This document shows, piece after piece, positions 7,569 through 16,921 of a DNA stretch of 60,186 bases (positions within the stretch are counted from its first letter, which is position 1; every line of letters begins with the position of its first letter). The position numbers were made by a program, and so were the translations under genes. The DNA is from Bdellovibrionales bacterium (lineage in GTDB: Bacteria; Bdellovibrionota; Bdellovibrionia; Bdellovibrionales; UBA1609), in NCBI GenBank assembly GCA_022450595.1, contig JAKUPT010000010.1, positions 1 to 60,186 on the forward strand, given 5' to 3'. Under the pieces are notes generated by a model. It ran no database searches. It saw nothing but the letters and a program-made list of their open reading frames with translations, and had not been told where the DNA came from.

Positions 7569-10442
7569 TTATTGTCCAGATCTTAAGTCGGCTGCAAATG
7601 AATTAAGAGCTCCACCTAAAGTGATATAATCTGAATTTTTCTTACGAATAATATAGACTCCACCTGCATATGTGATTTCATCAACCATATCAAGCATGTG
7701 ATTATTTAGAGTTTCTTTAGATAAACTCTCTAAAACTTTCCCCCATGCTACAGTTGAACCATCCGATCGACGTGCAAAAAAGGACGAAGATGTTGGAATA
7801 ATATCCACTATATCCTCAGTCAGTTCACTTGAAACCGGGGATGAATCGGCTCCAAAATTACTATCCCCCCAAGTCACAACACTACCATTAGTTTTAAGAG
7901 CTGCAAAAGCATATAATGAGCCAAAAACCTTTTGCACCCCAGAACTTAGATCGACTCCACTTGAGTCTCCTCCGTAAGCACCATATCCCCAAGATTGCGC
8001 ACTGCCATCAGTTTTAAGGACAACAAAAGCATATTTATTACTAAACACCTTTTGCACTCCAGAGGTTAAGTCAACACCTGTGGAGTCACCACCGTAGGAA
8101 GCATTCCCCCAAGTTACGGCACTTCCATCTGATTTAAGAGCTACAAAAGCATATCCATTAGTAAAAACTTTTTGCACTCCTGAACTTAAATCAACCCCAC
8201 TAGAGTCTCCACCACGTGTGCTACTTCCCCAAGTCACAACGCTGCCGTCAGCTTTAAGTGCGGCAAAGGCCTCATATCCATTAATTATATTTTGCAGACC
8301 AGAACTTAAATCGATACCAGAGGAGTCACCACCCCTGTCGCTTCTTCCCCAAGTCACAGCACTTCCATCAGTTTTAAGTGCCGCAAAGGCATATGAAGAT
8401 TTGAAGATATTTTCAATTCCCGAGCTTAAATCAACAGCACTGGAATCTCCACCACGAGTTACATCACCCCAAGCTACAGCCTGTCCATCTTTATTGAGAG
8501 CTGCAAAAGCAAAATTATTTGAGGATATTGATTTAACATTATTTAAGTTCAAATCTGCACCTTCACTAAGGCCACCATTTCTTGGATCACCCCAAGTCAC
8601 GACACCACCATCTGTTTTTAGTGCGGCAAAGGCATATGTATTACTAAAAATATTTTGAACGTCATTGGATATATCTAATCCTGTTGAATCTGACCCATAA
8701 TCAGCACATCCCCAAGTTTCAATATTTCCATTATCTTTAAGTGCAGCAAAAGCGTACTTAGTGGTAAATATTTTTTGGATACCTGAACTTAGATCAGCAC
8801 CACTGGAATCACAAGTGTAGCCAAAATTACCCCAAGTTACTGCACTCCCATCTGACTTTAAGGCTGCAAAAGAATCCCATGTGCTAAAGACTTCAATAAC
8901 ACCAGAGCTTAAATCAACGCCACTGGAATCAGATCCACTAGTGTTTGAGCCCCATGTGACGACACTCCCGTCTGTTTTTAAAGCCGCAAAAGCTCCTTTA
9001 CTACTAAAAATTTTTTGCACCCCAGTACTTAAATCCACTCCGCTGGAATCTGCTCCAGCCCCGTCACGCCCCCAAGTTACTGCACTACCGTCAGCTTTAA
9101 GTGCCGCAAAAGCTCTGGAAGTGCTGGTTATACTTACAACATTGCTACTTAAATCTACACCACTGGAGTCGCCACCATCGCCATCTTGCCCCCAAGTTAC
9201 GGCACTCCCATCTGATTTTATAGCTGCAAATACATAAGAATTGGCTATAACATCAACTACGCCTCCACTTAAATCCACTCCACTGGAATCGCCACCACTT
9301 AGATTACTACCCCAAGTAACAACACTGCCATCAGTTTTAAGGGCGGCAAAGGCACTATCGGTATTGAAAATGTTTTGTACATTTGAACTCAAATCAACAC
9401 CACTAGAGTCACCACCATTATTTGCATAACCCCAGGTAACAACACTGCCATCATCTTTGAGTGCTGCAAAAGCTCCATAGTTACCAAAAACTTTTATCAC
9501 ATCCGAGTCTATATTAACGCTACTAGAGTCACCTCCGTAGAAATCACTTCCCCAAGTAACTACACTGCCATCTTCTTTGAGTGCAGCAAAAGCGTGATAA
9601 TTATTAAATATATTTACCACTCCCGAGCTTAAATCAACCCCACTAGAGTCCCCGCCATAGCCAGCATCGCCCCAGGTAACTACACTGCCATCAGTTTTCA
9701 AAGCTGCAAAGGCTTTATCTGTAGCAAAAATTTTTACTGTGCTTTTGGCCTTCCTAAATTCATATGTCAACTTAGTATCAATACATGGTAGACTTACTCC
9801 ATTAGTAGTGGCCTTTAGATAAAACTTATAATGGCCCTCTGTCGAAATTTGACTTTCAATATCTCTAAAATCTTGTATGCTCTCAATAGATTTCTCTGCA
9901 ATTTTTTGACTACAACTGGAATCTTTGTAAACAGAGACAGTATCCCCCATATTTAAAAAATCTGTAAAGAGTATTCTAGGAGAGCTGTCTCCAGTTATGT
10001 ATTTTGAACTTATACCCAGACTGAATCCAGGCAGTTTTTTGATATAGGCTTTAAAAATTTTTTCTTCTTCTTTAACTTCGCCTTTAACAGTGGCATTAAT
10101 AATAACTTTAAATTCATAATCTCCAAACTGAGCTTTATCAGGACTCCAACTTAAGTCTCCAGAAGAAGAGTTAAAAAACAAATTATTTATATCACTACAA
10201 GGCTGAGTTTTGCTCACGGAATTATCTAATGTTAGATCATAAAAACATTTGAAGGTGTATTCTAGTTTTGATTTTGAAAGTTTATTTTGACTGCTAATAG
10301 TGACAGGATTATCCAATTCTGCAAAGTAGGCAAAATCGTTGTATTTAGTTAGCGCCAAACTTAAGTTAACCTCATTGCTATTGAAAACAGCCGTGCAGGA
10401 AATATTTAAAAATGATAAAGCTAAAATCAAACGTACAGACAT
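7569..10442 (-). CDS. large repeat lipoprotein with RCC1-like WG repeats, about 957 aa
   Basis: Lipoprotein leader MSVRLILALSFLNISC, mature end CTAVFNS, nearly the same as the protein at 1709-4423. The start at 10442 is preferred because the signal begins there; an in-frame TTG at 10469 is the longest alternative. Residues 20-240 hold non-repeated Ig or cadherin-like material. The rest is about 17 repeats of 38-40 residues with the core AFAALKTDGSVVTWG and GGDSSGVDLSSGV, a pattern related to RCC1 blades but shorter and lacking cysteine pairs. The repeats are very similar in DNA. Probably a surface propeller or solenoid; ligand unknown. Antisense frames opposite the repeats are artefacts of the repetition. 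Confidence 0.82.
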   Translation of the reverse strand: MSVRLILALSFLNISCTAVFNSNEVNLSLALTKYNDFAYFAELDNPVTISSQNKLSKSKLEYTFKCFYDLTLDNSVSKTQPCSDINNLFFNSSSGDLSWSPDKAQFGDYEFKVIINATVKGEVKEEEKIFKAYIKKLPGFSLGISSKYITGDSSPRILFTDFLNMGDTVSVYKDSSCSQKIAEKSIESIQDFRDIESQISTEGHYKFYLKATTNGVSLPCIDTKLTYEFRKAKSTVKIFATDKAFAALKTDGSVVTWGDAGYGGDSSGVDLSSGVVNIFNNYHAFAALKEDGSVVTWGSDFYGGDSSSVNIDSDVIKVFGNYGAFAALKDDGSVVTWGYANNGGDSSGVDLSSNVQNIFNTDSAFAALKTDGSVVTWGSNLSGGDSSGVDLSGGVVDVIANSYVFAAIKSDGSAVTWGQDGDGGDSSGVDLSSNVVSITSTSRAFAALKADGSAVTWGRDGAGADSSGVDLSTGVQKIFSSKGAFAALKTDGSVVTWGSNTSGSDSSGVDLSSGVIEVFSTWDSFAALKSDGSAVTWGNFGYTCDSSGADLSSGIQKIFTTKYAFAALKDNGNIETWGCADYGSDSTGLDISNDVQNIFSNTYAFAALKTDGGVVTWGDPRNGGLSEGADLNLNNVKSISSNNFAFAALNKDGQAVAWGDVTRGGDSSAVDLSSGIENIFKSSYAFAALKTDGSAVTWGRSDRGGDSSGIDLSSGLQNIINGYEAFAALKADGSVVTWGSSTRGGDSSGVDLSSGVQKVFTNGYAFVALKSDGSAVTWGNASYGGDSTGVDLTSGVQKVFSNKYAFVVLKTDGSAQSWGYGAYGGDSSGVDLSSGVQKVFGSLYAFAALKTNGSVVTWGDSNFGADSSPVSSELTEDIVDIIPTSSSFFARRSDGSTVAWGKVLESLSKETLNNHMLDMVDEITYAGGVYIIRKKNSDYITLGGALNSFAADLRSGQ

Positions 10443-10552
10443 AGGTACTATTCGTCTATTTGCAAGCAATACTTAAGGTAAGTTTCTTGTTTTGATACGC
10501 TTTTTTACAGAAAACAGTTAGATCTGATTGTATTTAAATTCAAAGCAATGTT

Positions 10553-11035
10553 TTAAACCTTTAAAGACAGAGTCATCACAAAATCAGCCACAACCTCATC
10601 ACCAAGCTTATCTGGCACAAAGGCATGCACTTTCACATCAAGGTTTTGCCTCTCTTTTGTGGCTTTTGCCACCTCAAGAGCTTTTAAAATTTCAGGGCCC
10701 TGTTTGCAAACAAAGATGGTGTCGCCCTCGGCGCGTTTATAGAAATTGGCTTTCATGGCTTTAAAAGCCAGGCCTTTAGTTTTTCCCATCTTTAAAAGAG
10801 TCTGCATGGCAAGAAGACCTGCGGCACTGTCAGCTCCGGCTGCAAGGACTGCGAAATACATCGAGTTTAAGTGGTTTTTGGTTTTTCGATTAAGAGGAAT
10901 TTTAATTTTACACACATCAGGACTTAGCTCAACCACACTGGGGGAGACATAAGATAACACAGGAATTTTCCAAAACCCAAAAGCCCTAAGAAGTGCTGTT
11001 TGACCTAATGTTTTTAACTTACCAGATTCAATCAT
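10553..11035 (-). CDS. DUF4442 hotdog-fold thioesterase-like protein, 160 aa
   Basis: Single-domain cytosolic protein without signal peptide. The segment NHLNSMYFAVLAAGADSAAG is the helix-bearing signature of DUF4442/PaaI-type hotdog proteins, where Asn/His and an acidic residue act on acyl-CoA thioesters. Later strands (VKVHAFVPDKLGDEVVADFVMTLSL) complete the hotdog sheet. Preceded by AGGAG just upstream of its ATG. It stands alone between a surface lipoprotein and a divergent Ig lipoprotein. Acyl-CoA or acyl-ACP thioesterase activity is likely but the substrate is unknown. Confidence 0.75.
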   Translation of the reverse strand: MIESGKLKTLGQTALLRAFGFWKIPVLSYVSPSVVELSPDVCKIKIPLNRKTKNHLNSMYFAVLAAGADSAAGLLAMQTLLKMGKTKGLAFKAMKANFYKRAEGDTIFVCKQGPEILKALEVAKATKERQNLDVKVHAFVPDKLGDEVVADFVMTLSLKV

Positions 11036-11132
11036 ATTACTCCTCCTAAGGCTAATATAGCTTTATTTTGTCTCAAATTGAAACAAAAACTCTGGGCTAA
11101 AGTCGTTTCATTTTTGTACCGATATATGGTTT

Positions 11133-12089
11133 ATGGATAAAAAAGACCAACAAATTAAATTTTTGATTACCACATTGGCGTTATTTATACTGCCATTAGC
11201 TTTTTTTCAAAACTGCGCAAAGTCAGATGCGGTTTCTCAGCTTAAATCCAGTGCTGGTACCTTATCCGGTGACTTAAGCTCTGGAAGTGTAATCACAAGT
11301 CAGCCACCGGCCGAGCAGGTGATCACACTTGGAGGCTCGACCACTTTGAGTGTCTCGGTTTTAACTGATGAGAGTGTTCAATACCAGTGGTACAAAGATC
11401 AAAACCCGATCTCTCAAGCCCAAAGTTATGAGTTAACTTTAAGTGATTTAAAACAAAGTGACTCTGGTGAGTACTATGTTGAAGTAAAAACTCCTACAAA
11501 AACCTTTAAGTCTAATGTTTCTAAACTAATAGTTACCACCTCTGAGTCTGGAAACTATGTCTCTGCACCGCCAAAAGATATAGAGATTGCAATGAATCAA
11601 ACAGGCCTTCTAACAAGCACTGTTGCAGGCAAGTCTCCTAACTATGTTGTGTGGTACAAAGATGGAGAGGTCATTGCTGAGACCAACCCTTTTTATGTGT
11701 ATCAAGGCAGTGGCAACACCTATAGTTTAAAAGTGCTGGCTGTGAGCCTAAACATTCAAGGCGATTATAGAGTTGAGTATATTTATGATGACGAACAAAT
11801 CGTGAGTCAAACAGCAAAGGTGACCATTAAACCTCTTGTGGGAATCACTCTTGATGATGGTAACTTTGCACGCATTTGGGCGCAACCAGGACACGAACAA
11901 GAAAACTTGAAGGCATACTGCTTAGCCACAGCTAACACGTCTGTGGTGGTCTCATCGACAGTATCAAGCCCCACCTTCTCTCAATATGTGGCTTATGATG
12001 GCAATGAGGATGGTGATGGTCAGTTCAGAATTTTTTCTGCAGGAATGAATGGCGCGCAATTTTACGACAGCATTGTTTGTGGAAATTAA
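11133..12089 (+). CDS. Ig-like domain lipoprotein, 318 aa
   Basis: Leader with lipobox AFFQNC (Cys about 29). Two immunoglobulin-like domains follow: the first with VQYQWYKDQNPI and the typical QSDSGEYYVEV, the second with NYVVWYKDGEVI and IQGDYRVEYIYDD. A C-terminal 80-residue portion carries two cysteines (YCLAT and IVCGN) that may pair. The TAA stop overlaps the TAA of the convergent apt in a shared TTAA (12086-12089). Likely an extracellular adhesive or scaffold lipoprotein; partner unknown. Confidence 0.82.
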   Translation: MDKKDQQIKFLITTLALFILPLAFFQNCAKSDAVSQLKSSAGTLSGDLSSGSVITSQPPAEQVITLGGSTTLSVSVLTDESVQYQWYKDQNPISQAQSYELTLSDLKQSDSGEYYVEVKTPTKTFKSNVSKLIVTTSESGNYVSAPPKDIEIAMNQTGLLTSTVAGKSPNYVVWYKDGEVIAETNPFYVYQGSGNTYSLKVLAVSLNIQGDYRVEYIYDDEQIVSQTAKVTIKPLVGITLDDGNFARIWAQPGHEQENLKAYCLATANTSVVVSSTVSSPTFSQYVAYDGNEDGDGQFRIFSAGMNGAQFYDSIVCGN

Positions 12090-12604
12090 ACTTGTAAAAA
12101 GCTGTGAACTGGCTTGGTGAGTTTGTCTTTACCCTTCAAAGCGCTTATCTGCATTAAAAAATAAGAGCCTAAAACATCAGCCCCCATTTTTAAGCATAGA
12201 CTTTCAGCGGCTTGTGCTGTGCCGCCAGTGGCAAGTATATCATCGATAATGACCACTTTGTCATTTTTAGCAATCGAGCTTGTATGGATTTGAAGTTCAT
12301 CTTCTCCGTACTCTAAACTATATGTTTGAGATTGGGTTTGCCTTGGCAGTTTGCCAGGTTTTCTGGCTAATACCAAACCTACATTTAAGTGCTGAGCAAT
12401 GGCAGCTCCCAATAAAAAGCCGCGGGATTCAATACCGATGAGTTTTGTTGTGTCTTCTGGGATAGCTCTCGCAAAATGCCTAACTAAAGAAACAAAACAC
12501 ACATGGTTTTCAAATATGGGCGTGATGTCTTTAAAGACGATGCCTTTTTTTGGAAAATCAGGCACATCTATAATAAACTCTTCAATTTGTTTTAAATCAA
12601 TCAC
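12086..12604 (-). CDS. apt: adenine phosphoribosyltransferase, 172 aa
   Basis: Converts adenine and PRPP to AMP in purine salvage. The PRPP-binding motif VVIIDDILATGGTA is present, with the early IPDFPKKGIVFKDITP and ESRGFLLGA segments typical of Apt. Normal length for the family. GTG start overlaps the stop of the upstream lipoprotein gene as GTGA (12601-12604), implying translational coupling. Last gene of the minus-strand operon that begins with leucine dehydrogenase. Confidence 0.95.
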   Translation of the reverse strand: MIDLKQIEEFIIDVPDFPKKGIVFKDITPIFENHVCFVSLVRHFARAIPEDTTKLIGIESRGFLLGAAIAQHLNVGLVLARKPGKLPRQTQSQTYSLEYGEDELQIHTSSIAKNDKVVIIDDILATGGTAQAAESLCLKMGADVLGSYFLMQISALKGKDKLTKPVHSFLQV

Positions 12605-12966
12605 TTAGCAAAACTCCACTCTTTAAAGCCAAGTTTTTTAGCTAACTCTAAGTCTTTTTTTGCAATCTCATAAACATTGGCCATGCCGGTGGGAGCGCCA
12701 CAGTTCATTGTGCGCATCAGGCCGTCGTTTCTTTTTTCCATTTTGTAAATCAGGAGTTCTTCCAGTTCAGACTTCATTTCACCAAGACTGATCACCTCTC
12801 CAAGGCCACACTGACGGCTTCCATCGTATTTATACACCCAAACCGTTTCTACATTTGCAGCCTTTGTGTCTTCATTTCCCATATCGGGCTTACGATTGCA
12901 ATTGCCCTGGGTACATCCAACAATAAATATAAAAAATAGTGAAAAAATTAATTTCATAAACATCAT
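12601..12966 (-). CDS. small lipoprotein, 121 aa, function unknown
   Basis: Leader MMFMKLIFSLFFIFIVGC with lipobox FIVGC. The ATG at 12966 overlaps the bamB-like stop as ATGA, so this start is preferred to the in-frame upstream ATG at 12987. The mature protein has four further cysteines (QGNC, RQCG, NCGAPTG among them) and a C-terminal helix NVYEIAKKDLELAKKLGF. No family is recognised. It sits between the BamB-like gene and apt, overlapping both by four bases. An envelope role near BamB is inference from position only. Confidence 0.8.
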   Translation of the reverse strand: MMFMKLIFSLFFIFIVGCTQGNCNRKPDMGNEDTKAANVETVWVYKYDGSRQCGLGEVISLGEMKSELEELLIYKMEKRNDGLMRTMNCGAPTGMANVYEIAKKDLELAKKLGFKEWSFAK

Positions 12967-14081
12967 CTGACTAGTTTTAGGTTCCATAAAATAGCGTCTC
13001 TTGAGATAAAGTAAACATGACCTTGATCTGTGACATTCACTGGGGCGGACACACCAAATCCTGTTGTGTATGTGGCAAGCTTGCGCCCAGTGTGGGCCTC
13101 TAAGGCCACCACATCCGCATCGCTTTCAGTAAACACAATCATGCCTTTGTGAAATACTGGAGTGGAAGCAATGCCTTTTTTGACCTTGTACTCCCATTTT
13201 ATATCACCAGTCTCAGGGCTTACAGCTACCACTTTAGAGTCTGAGGTTGAAACAAAAAGCAAATCTTTATTAAAACCCACTGTAGAAGGGCCACCTACAT
13301 CTACCTTCCAGATCACTTGCCCATTATTGGGGTTGAGTTTGTAAAGGTGACCGTCGTAGTTGGGCAGATATAAAGAGCCCCCTAATAGCAGAGGCTTTGC
13401 GTCCACATCATTGTACTTTAAGCTCGTTGCTAAGTTTTGCTCCCAGATCACAGCCCCTGTGAGCGCATTAAAAGCCATAGCGGCACCATCACTAAAGCCC
13501 ACATAGAGTTTACCGTTTAAAATAGCAGGCTTTGAAGCACCTCTAATGGTAAGCTCTGAGCTTTCAGTTCTTGAGTAGATCCAGCGTTGCTGACCATTAA
13601 AACGATCAAGAGCAATAAGCACATTATTGCCAGTTAAAAAATAAACATTTTGACCAGAAACAATCGGAGCCCCTAAGCCTTCAAAACGAATAGGAGCAGA
13701 CCATTTAGTCTTTCCTGTGTGAATGTCAACGGCGTAGAAAAAGCCATCGTTAGCAGAAAAGTAAAGTATGTTTTTAACAGCCGTTGCTGTAGACTCTACC
13801 CCACCTTTGATGTATTTGCTCCAAATAAGTGTGCCTGTGGTTTTATCAAAGGCTGTAATGCTATCAATAGCATTGCCAATAAACACATACTCATCATGAA
13901 TTAAAGCTTTTGCTTGTTGAAATTTTTTAGAACTTAAGTTGTTAGAGAGCTTGGTGTCTTTCGCCCAAACTCTAGAGAACTTTAACTTTTCTCTTTTTTG
14001 ACAAACTCCAGACTCACAGTTGAGCTTTAAGCTTTGACATCCTAGTGCAAAAAGTATTGTGCCGTACAAAAGTAGCTTCAC
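12963..14081 (-). CDS. bamB: BamB-like PQQ-repeat beta-propeller lipoprotein, 372 aa
   Basis: Lipoprotein leader with lipobox LFALGC, then repeated propeller blades of the PQQ type, seen as FDKTTGTLIWSK, VDIHTGKTKWSA, LDRFNGQQRWIY, FNALTGAVIWEQ, LNPNNGQVIWKV, VSPETGDIKWEY and LEAHTGRKLATY. Seven or eight blades and the length fit BamB, the outer-membrane assembly lipoprotein that supports BamA. The gene directly upstream encodes a YfgM-like TPR protein, the same neighbour as in E. coli (yfgM-bamB), which strengthens the call. Overlaps the next gene by ATGA. Confidence 0.85.
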   Translation of the reverse strand: MKLLLYGTILFALGCQSLKLNCESGVCQKREKLKFSRVWAKDTKLSNNLSSKKFQQAKALIHDEYVFIGNAIDSITAFDKTTGTLIWSKYIKGGVESTATAVKNILYFSANDGFFYAVDIHTGKTKWSAPIRFEGLGAPIVSGQNVYFLTGNNVLIALDRFNGQQRWIYSRTESSELTIRGASKPAILNGKLYVGFSDGAAMAFNALTGAVIWEQNLATSLKYNDVDAKPLLLGGSLYLPNYDGHLYKLNPNNGQVIWKVDVGGPSTVGFNKDLLFVSTSDSKVVAVSPETGDIKWEYKVKKGIASTPVFHKGMIVFTESDADVVALEAHTGRKLATYTTGFGVSAPVNVTDQGHVYFISRDAILWNLKLVR

Positions 14082-14094
14082 AAAAAATCCTAAC

Positions 14095-14826
14095 TTAGTT
14101 GTTAATTAATAATACTTTTAAATATTTTTTGGCAGAGGCTCCATACTCAGAATCTGGATACTCTTGAGAGGCCTGCGTAAAAACAGCTTTAGCCTGATCA
14201 AGTTGGTTCATGGCTTGATAGCAAAGTCCTTTTTTAATTAAAGCCTCGCCTTTTAAAAAGCTGACCTGATCTAACTTCTCAACCTTTTCAAAGTTCGCAG
14301 CGGCTTTTTCATAGTTTTCTGACTCCATTTGTAGAGAGCCTAGTTGCAATAATCCCATTGCGTATGGCATCGACTCCTTGTTTAAGCCCTCAAGTTTTTG
14401 CTCAGAAAGCTCAATGGCTTTTTGAATAAAGCCGTTGTCCTTTAAAATATAAACCATATCTAATAGGGCAAAGCCTGCTTGTGGTGTGCCGCTATGAACT
14501 TTATAGACTTCATCAAATTTTGCCAATAACTGACTGGCTTGTTCTTCTGTTAGTTTTTTAGGCTCGGGGGCTTGCGCCTCCTGTTCAACATCAGCCTTTG
14601 GGGCCTCGGGCTTTACCATGGCTTCGTATTGTTTTTCAATGGTATAAAAAGCGTTTGCAGCCTCTTTGTTGGCTTCAGTCTTTATATTGTTAAAAACTCC
14701 ATACCCAATAAGAATAGCTATAAAAGCAAATAAGCCACCTAAAAGTGAGTTCTTATTTTTAACAATAAAGTCTAAGATCTTTTCCGAGCTGATGTTGTTA
14801 TTTTTTGAATCTTTGTTGCTAGTCAC
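14095..14826 (-). CDS. YfgM-like TPR protein, periplasmic chaperone / Sec ancillary subunit, 243 aa
   Basis: N-terminal cytosolic stretch, one membrane span at about residues 33-50 (LLGGLFAFIAILIGYGVF), then a periplasmic TPR region: AGFALLDMVYILKDNGF, YAMGLLQLGSLQMESENYEKAAANFEKV, ALIKKGLCYQAMNQLDQAKAVF. A Pro/Glu-rich insert (KPEAPKADVEQEAQAPEPKK) sits before the TPRs. GTG start with AAAGGAT upstream. This topology and the following bamB match YfgM of gamma-proteobacteria. Transcribed with ldh upstream (17-nt gap) and bamB downstream. Confidence 0.8.
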   Translation of the reverse strand: MTSNKDSKNNNISSEKILDFIVKNKNSLLGGLFAFIAILIGYGVFNNIKTEANKEAANAFYTIEKQYEAMVKPEAPKADVEQEAQAPEPKKLTEEQASQLLAKFDEVYKVHSGTPQAGFALLDMVYILKDNGFIQKAIELSEQKLEGLNKESMPYAMGLLQLGSLQMESENYEKAAANFEKVEKLDQVSFLKGEALIKKGLCYQAMNQLDQAKAVFTQASQEYPDSEYGASAKKYLKVLLINN

Positions 14827-14842
14827 TACTTATATCCTTTGT

Positions 14843-15958
14843 TTACTTTTGACGGTTTGTCATTTCTTTTAAAGTTGAAAATGGACGAGACATACGACCT
14901 TGATGGTGTTGGCGAAGCCCACCGATGTCAGTCAGTCGTCGCTCAGCAAGAACATTGGCTGCCGCTTCAGTTGTGATGTCTTGATCTTTTGCAATCTCAT
15001 AAACTTTTATTAGGTTGTCATAAACTTGCGTGGTTTTAGTTTTTGCACGTTCTGCAGAGTAACCTTCAAGCTCAACAAAGACGTTCATAAGTCCGCCGGC
15101 ATTAATCACATAATCTGGAGCATACAAAATCCCCATCTCTTTTAAAGCACCACCATGACGAGGTTCGGCCAGTTGGTTGTTAGCTCCACCGGCCACCATT
15201 TTACACTTTAAACCTTCAATAGTTTGATCGTTAATAACTGCACCTAGTGCACAAGGGGCAAAAACATCGCATTCAGAGGTTACAATACCCACAGGGTCTT
15301 TAATGTCTGCACCATACTGGTCGGCGTAGCGTTTTACTTTTTCTTTGTCTATATCGGCAATGCTGATTTTAGCTCCCTCTTGGTGTAAAAACTCAACGAG
15401 GTTTGAACCAACATTTCCAAGTCCTTGAACGGCAACGTGCACGTCTTTTAATGAATCTGTGCCAAGCTTATGTTTTACAGTGGCTTTAATGCCCATTAAA
15501 GTTCCATGGGCTGTGTAGGGGCTTGGATCGCCTGAGCCGCCAAACTCTTTTGGAATGCCCGTGACATAGGGAGTTTCCATAAAAATGTACTCCATATCTC
15601 TTACTGTTGTGCCAACATCTTCTGCTGTTATATATAGACCTTGAAGTGAGTTCACGTAGGCGCCAAAAGCTCTAAACATGGCCTCTGTTTTTTTAGTTTT
15701 TGGATCACCGATAATCACAGCTTTTCCGCCACCAAGGTTCAATCCAGCAGCTGCAGCTTTATAAGTCATGCCTTTGGAAAGCCTTAATACATCCACTAAT
15801 GCTTCTTCATCAGATTTGTAGTCCCACATTCTTGTACCACCAAGTGCTGGACCTAATGTGGTGTTATGGATTGCGATAATTGCTTTTAAACCAACATCTT
15901 TATTGCGAATAAATACAACTTCTTCGTGCTCGCCGTGCTTGTCGATAATTTCAAACAT
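14843..15958 (-). CDS. ldh: leucine dehydrogenase, 371 aa
   Basis: NAD-dependent oxidative deamination of branched-chain amino acids to 2-oxo acids. Signature segments: GPALGGTRMWDY, the catalytic-lysine loops SKGMTYKAAAAGLNLGGGKAVI, AEDVGTT, and the Rossmann motif VQGLGNVGSNL. Length is normal for leucine/phenylalanine/valine dehydrogenases, shorter than glutamate dehydrogenases. Start is backed by a strong GGGGAGGAATC site. Two CCGG blocks (CCGG-GATATAA-CCGG) overlap this site and could form a short hairpin. First gene of a five-gene minus-strand operon. Confidence 0.92.
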   Translation of the reverse strand: MFEIIDKHGEHEEVVFIRNKDVGLKAIIAIHNTTLGPALGGTRMWDYKSDEEALVDVLRLSKGMTYKAAAAGLNLGGGKAVIIGDPKTKKTEAMFRAFGAYVNSLQGLYITAEDVGTTVRDMEYIFMETPYVTGIPKEFGGSGDPSPYTAHGTLMGIKATVKHKLGTDSLKDVHVAVQGLGNVGSNLVEFLHQEGAKISIADIDKEKVKRYADQYGADIKDPVGIVTSECDVFAPCALGAVINDQTIEGLKCKMVAGGANNQLAEPRHGGALKEMGILYAPDYVINAGGLMNVFVELEGYSAERAKTKTTQVYDNLIKVYEIAKDQDITTEAAANVLAERRLTDIGGLRQHHQGRMSRPFSTLKEMTNRQK

Positions 15959-16087
15959 TGATTCCTCCCCGGTTATATCCCGGTTTAATTTAAAAAAATT
16001 CCATAGTCCTAGGGGAGAATAGAAAAAGAGTTCAGGGCAATCAAGTAAAAACTACCGCATTATAATGTAAGTGATGAAAATTCCAAC

Positions 16088-16522
16088 CTAAAAACAAAAT
16101 AATAAAGAGGCTATTTTTAATGGGAGTTTGTTGCTGTCTTGTTGTTTGATTTTCCTTTCAAAGCTTTCAAAGTTTTGATTTGAGAGGTTTTTAATCCTCT
16201 CAATTTCACTTTTAAGCATTAAAAGCTCATTAGAGCGGCTTGAAAAGCCAAATCTATTTTGCGGGTGCCATTCAGGGTGTTTTTCAATTAAAGCCAAATA
16301 CCATTGAAGACTTCTATAAATATAAGGCGGGACATCCCCTTCTTTTTGCCAACGAGTCAGACTTGAGGGGTCAACTAGTAGTAATTGGGCTAATTGGCGC
16401 TTTGAGAGCCCTAAATCCCCCCTTATTTGATCAATATTACCCACTTTTTTCTCAATAACTGAAGCCTCAGCCTCATATTGCATCTTTAAACTAGATTTTG
16501 ATTTCAAAGACTCTGTTTGCAT
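16088..16522 (-). CDS. helix-turn-helix DNA-binding protein, 144 aa
   Basis: Residues 33-75 form an HTH of the XRE/Cro type: IRGDLGLSKRQLAQLLLVD then PSSLTRWQKEGDVP (recognition helix), followed by a helix YIYRSLQWYLALIE. A coiled-coil-like segment (LLMLKSEIERIKNLSNQNFESFERK) probably dimerises it, and a hydrophobic C-terminus LKIASLLFCF may touch membrane. Start is supported by AAAAGGGGA. The 400 bp upstream carry several TTGATT/AATCAA half-sites, so autoregulation is plausible. Confidence 0.78.
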   Translation of the reverse strand: MQTESLKSKSSLKMQYEAEASVIEKKVGNIDQIRGDLGLSKRQLAQLLLVDPSSLTRWQKEGDVPPYIYRSLQWYLALIEKHPEWHPQNRFGFSSRSNELLMLKSEIERIKNLSNQNFESFERKIKQQDSNKLPLKIASLLFCF

Positions 16523-16921
16523 AAAAATCCCCTTTTAATAGGTCTAATTTACTTCAGGCGATATCAGGGAGCCTCCATTTAACTTCTGCGTTGCGCAAAA
16601 AATCTTAGCTCTTTTATATATTGATTTAATCATTTTTATATTGAAATAATCAACATATATACTTGATTATATCATTTTATGTTGCGCATCGTATAATTGT
16701 TAGGATTATAAGTATTTAAAATCATTCAACTTTTCCAGAAAGTGAGCTCCCACACCCTTATTTTCAAAATAAACTGTGACTTATAGTTATAAGTTATAGT
16801 ATTAAATATATGTAATTACTGCATTTATTTATGAGTACAATTGATGCCTTAAGATGGAGCTCAATATTTATGCGGTGCATGCAAAAATAAAATATCACTC
16901 GCGAGGTTGATGTGGTGCATT
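16523..16921. promoter_or_regulatory. dyad-rich AT-rich regulatory region between HTH gene and recombinase
   Basis: No gene seen in about 400 bases. It holds TGATT-T-AATCA (16622-16632), a perfect 8-bp inverted repeat ATAATCAA/TTGATTAT (16646-16653 and 16663-16670, nine-base loop), an 8-bp palindrome TTGCGCAA near 16592, and TTGCGC again near 16684. GGTGCAT is repeated directly at about 16874 and 16914, just ahead of the recombinase. The TTGATT half-site occurs four times within 50 bp, as expected for an operator of a dimeric HTH protein. Binding is inference. Confidence 0.45.

Noticed and set aside
8218-9429. Three plus-strand open frames opposite the repeat lipoprotein gene
   Set aside because: They are periodic antisense copies of the repeat (Pro/Ser/Leu-rich reading such as LKSTPLESPP), with no ribosome site. 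They exist because the repeated minus-strand codons happen to leave this frame open.
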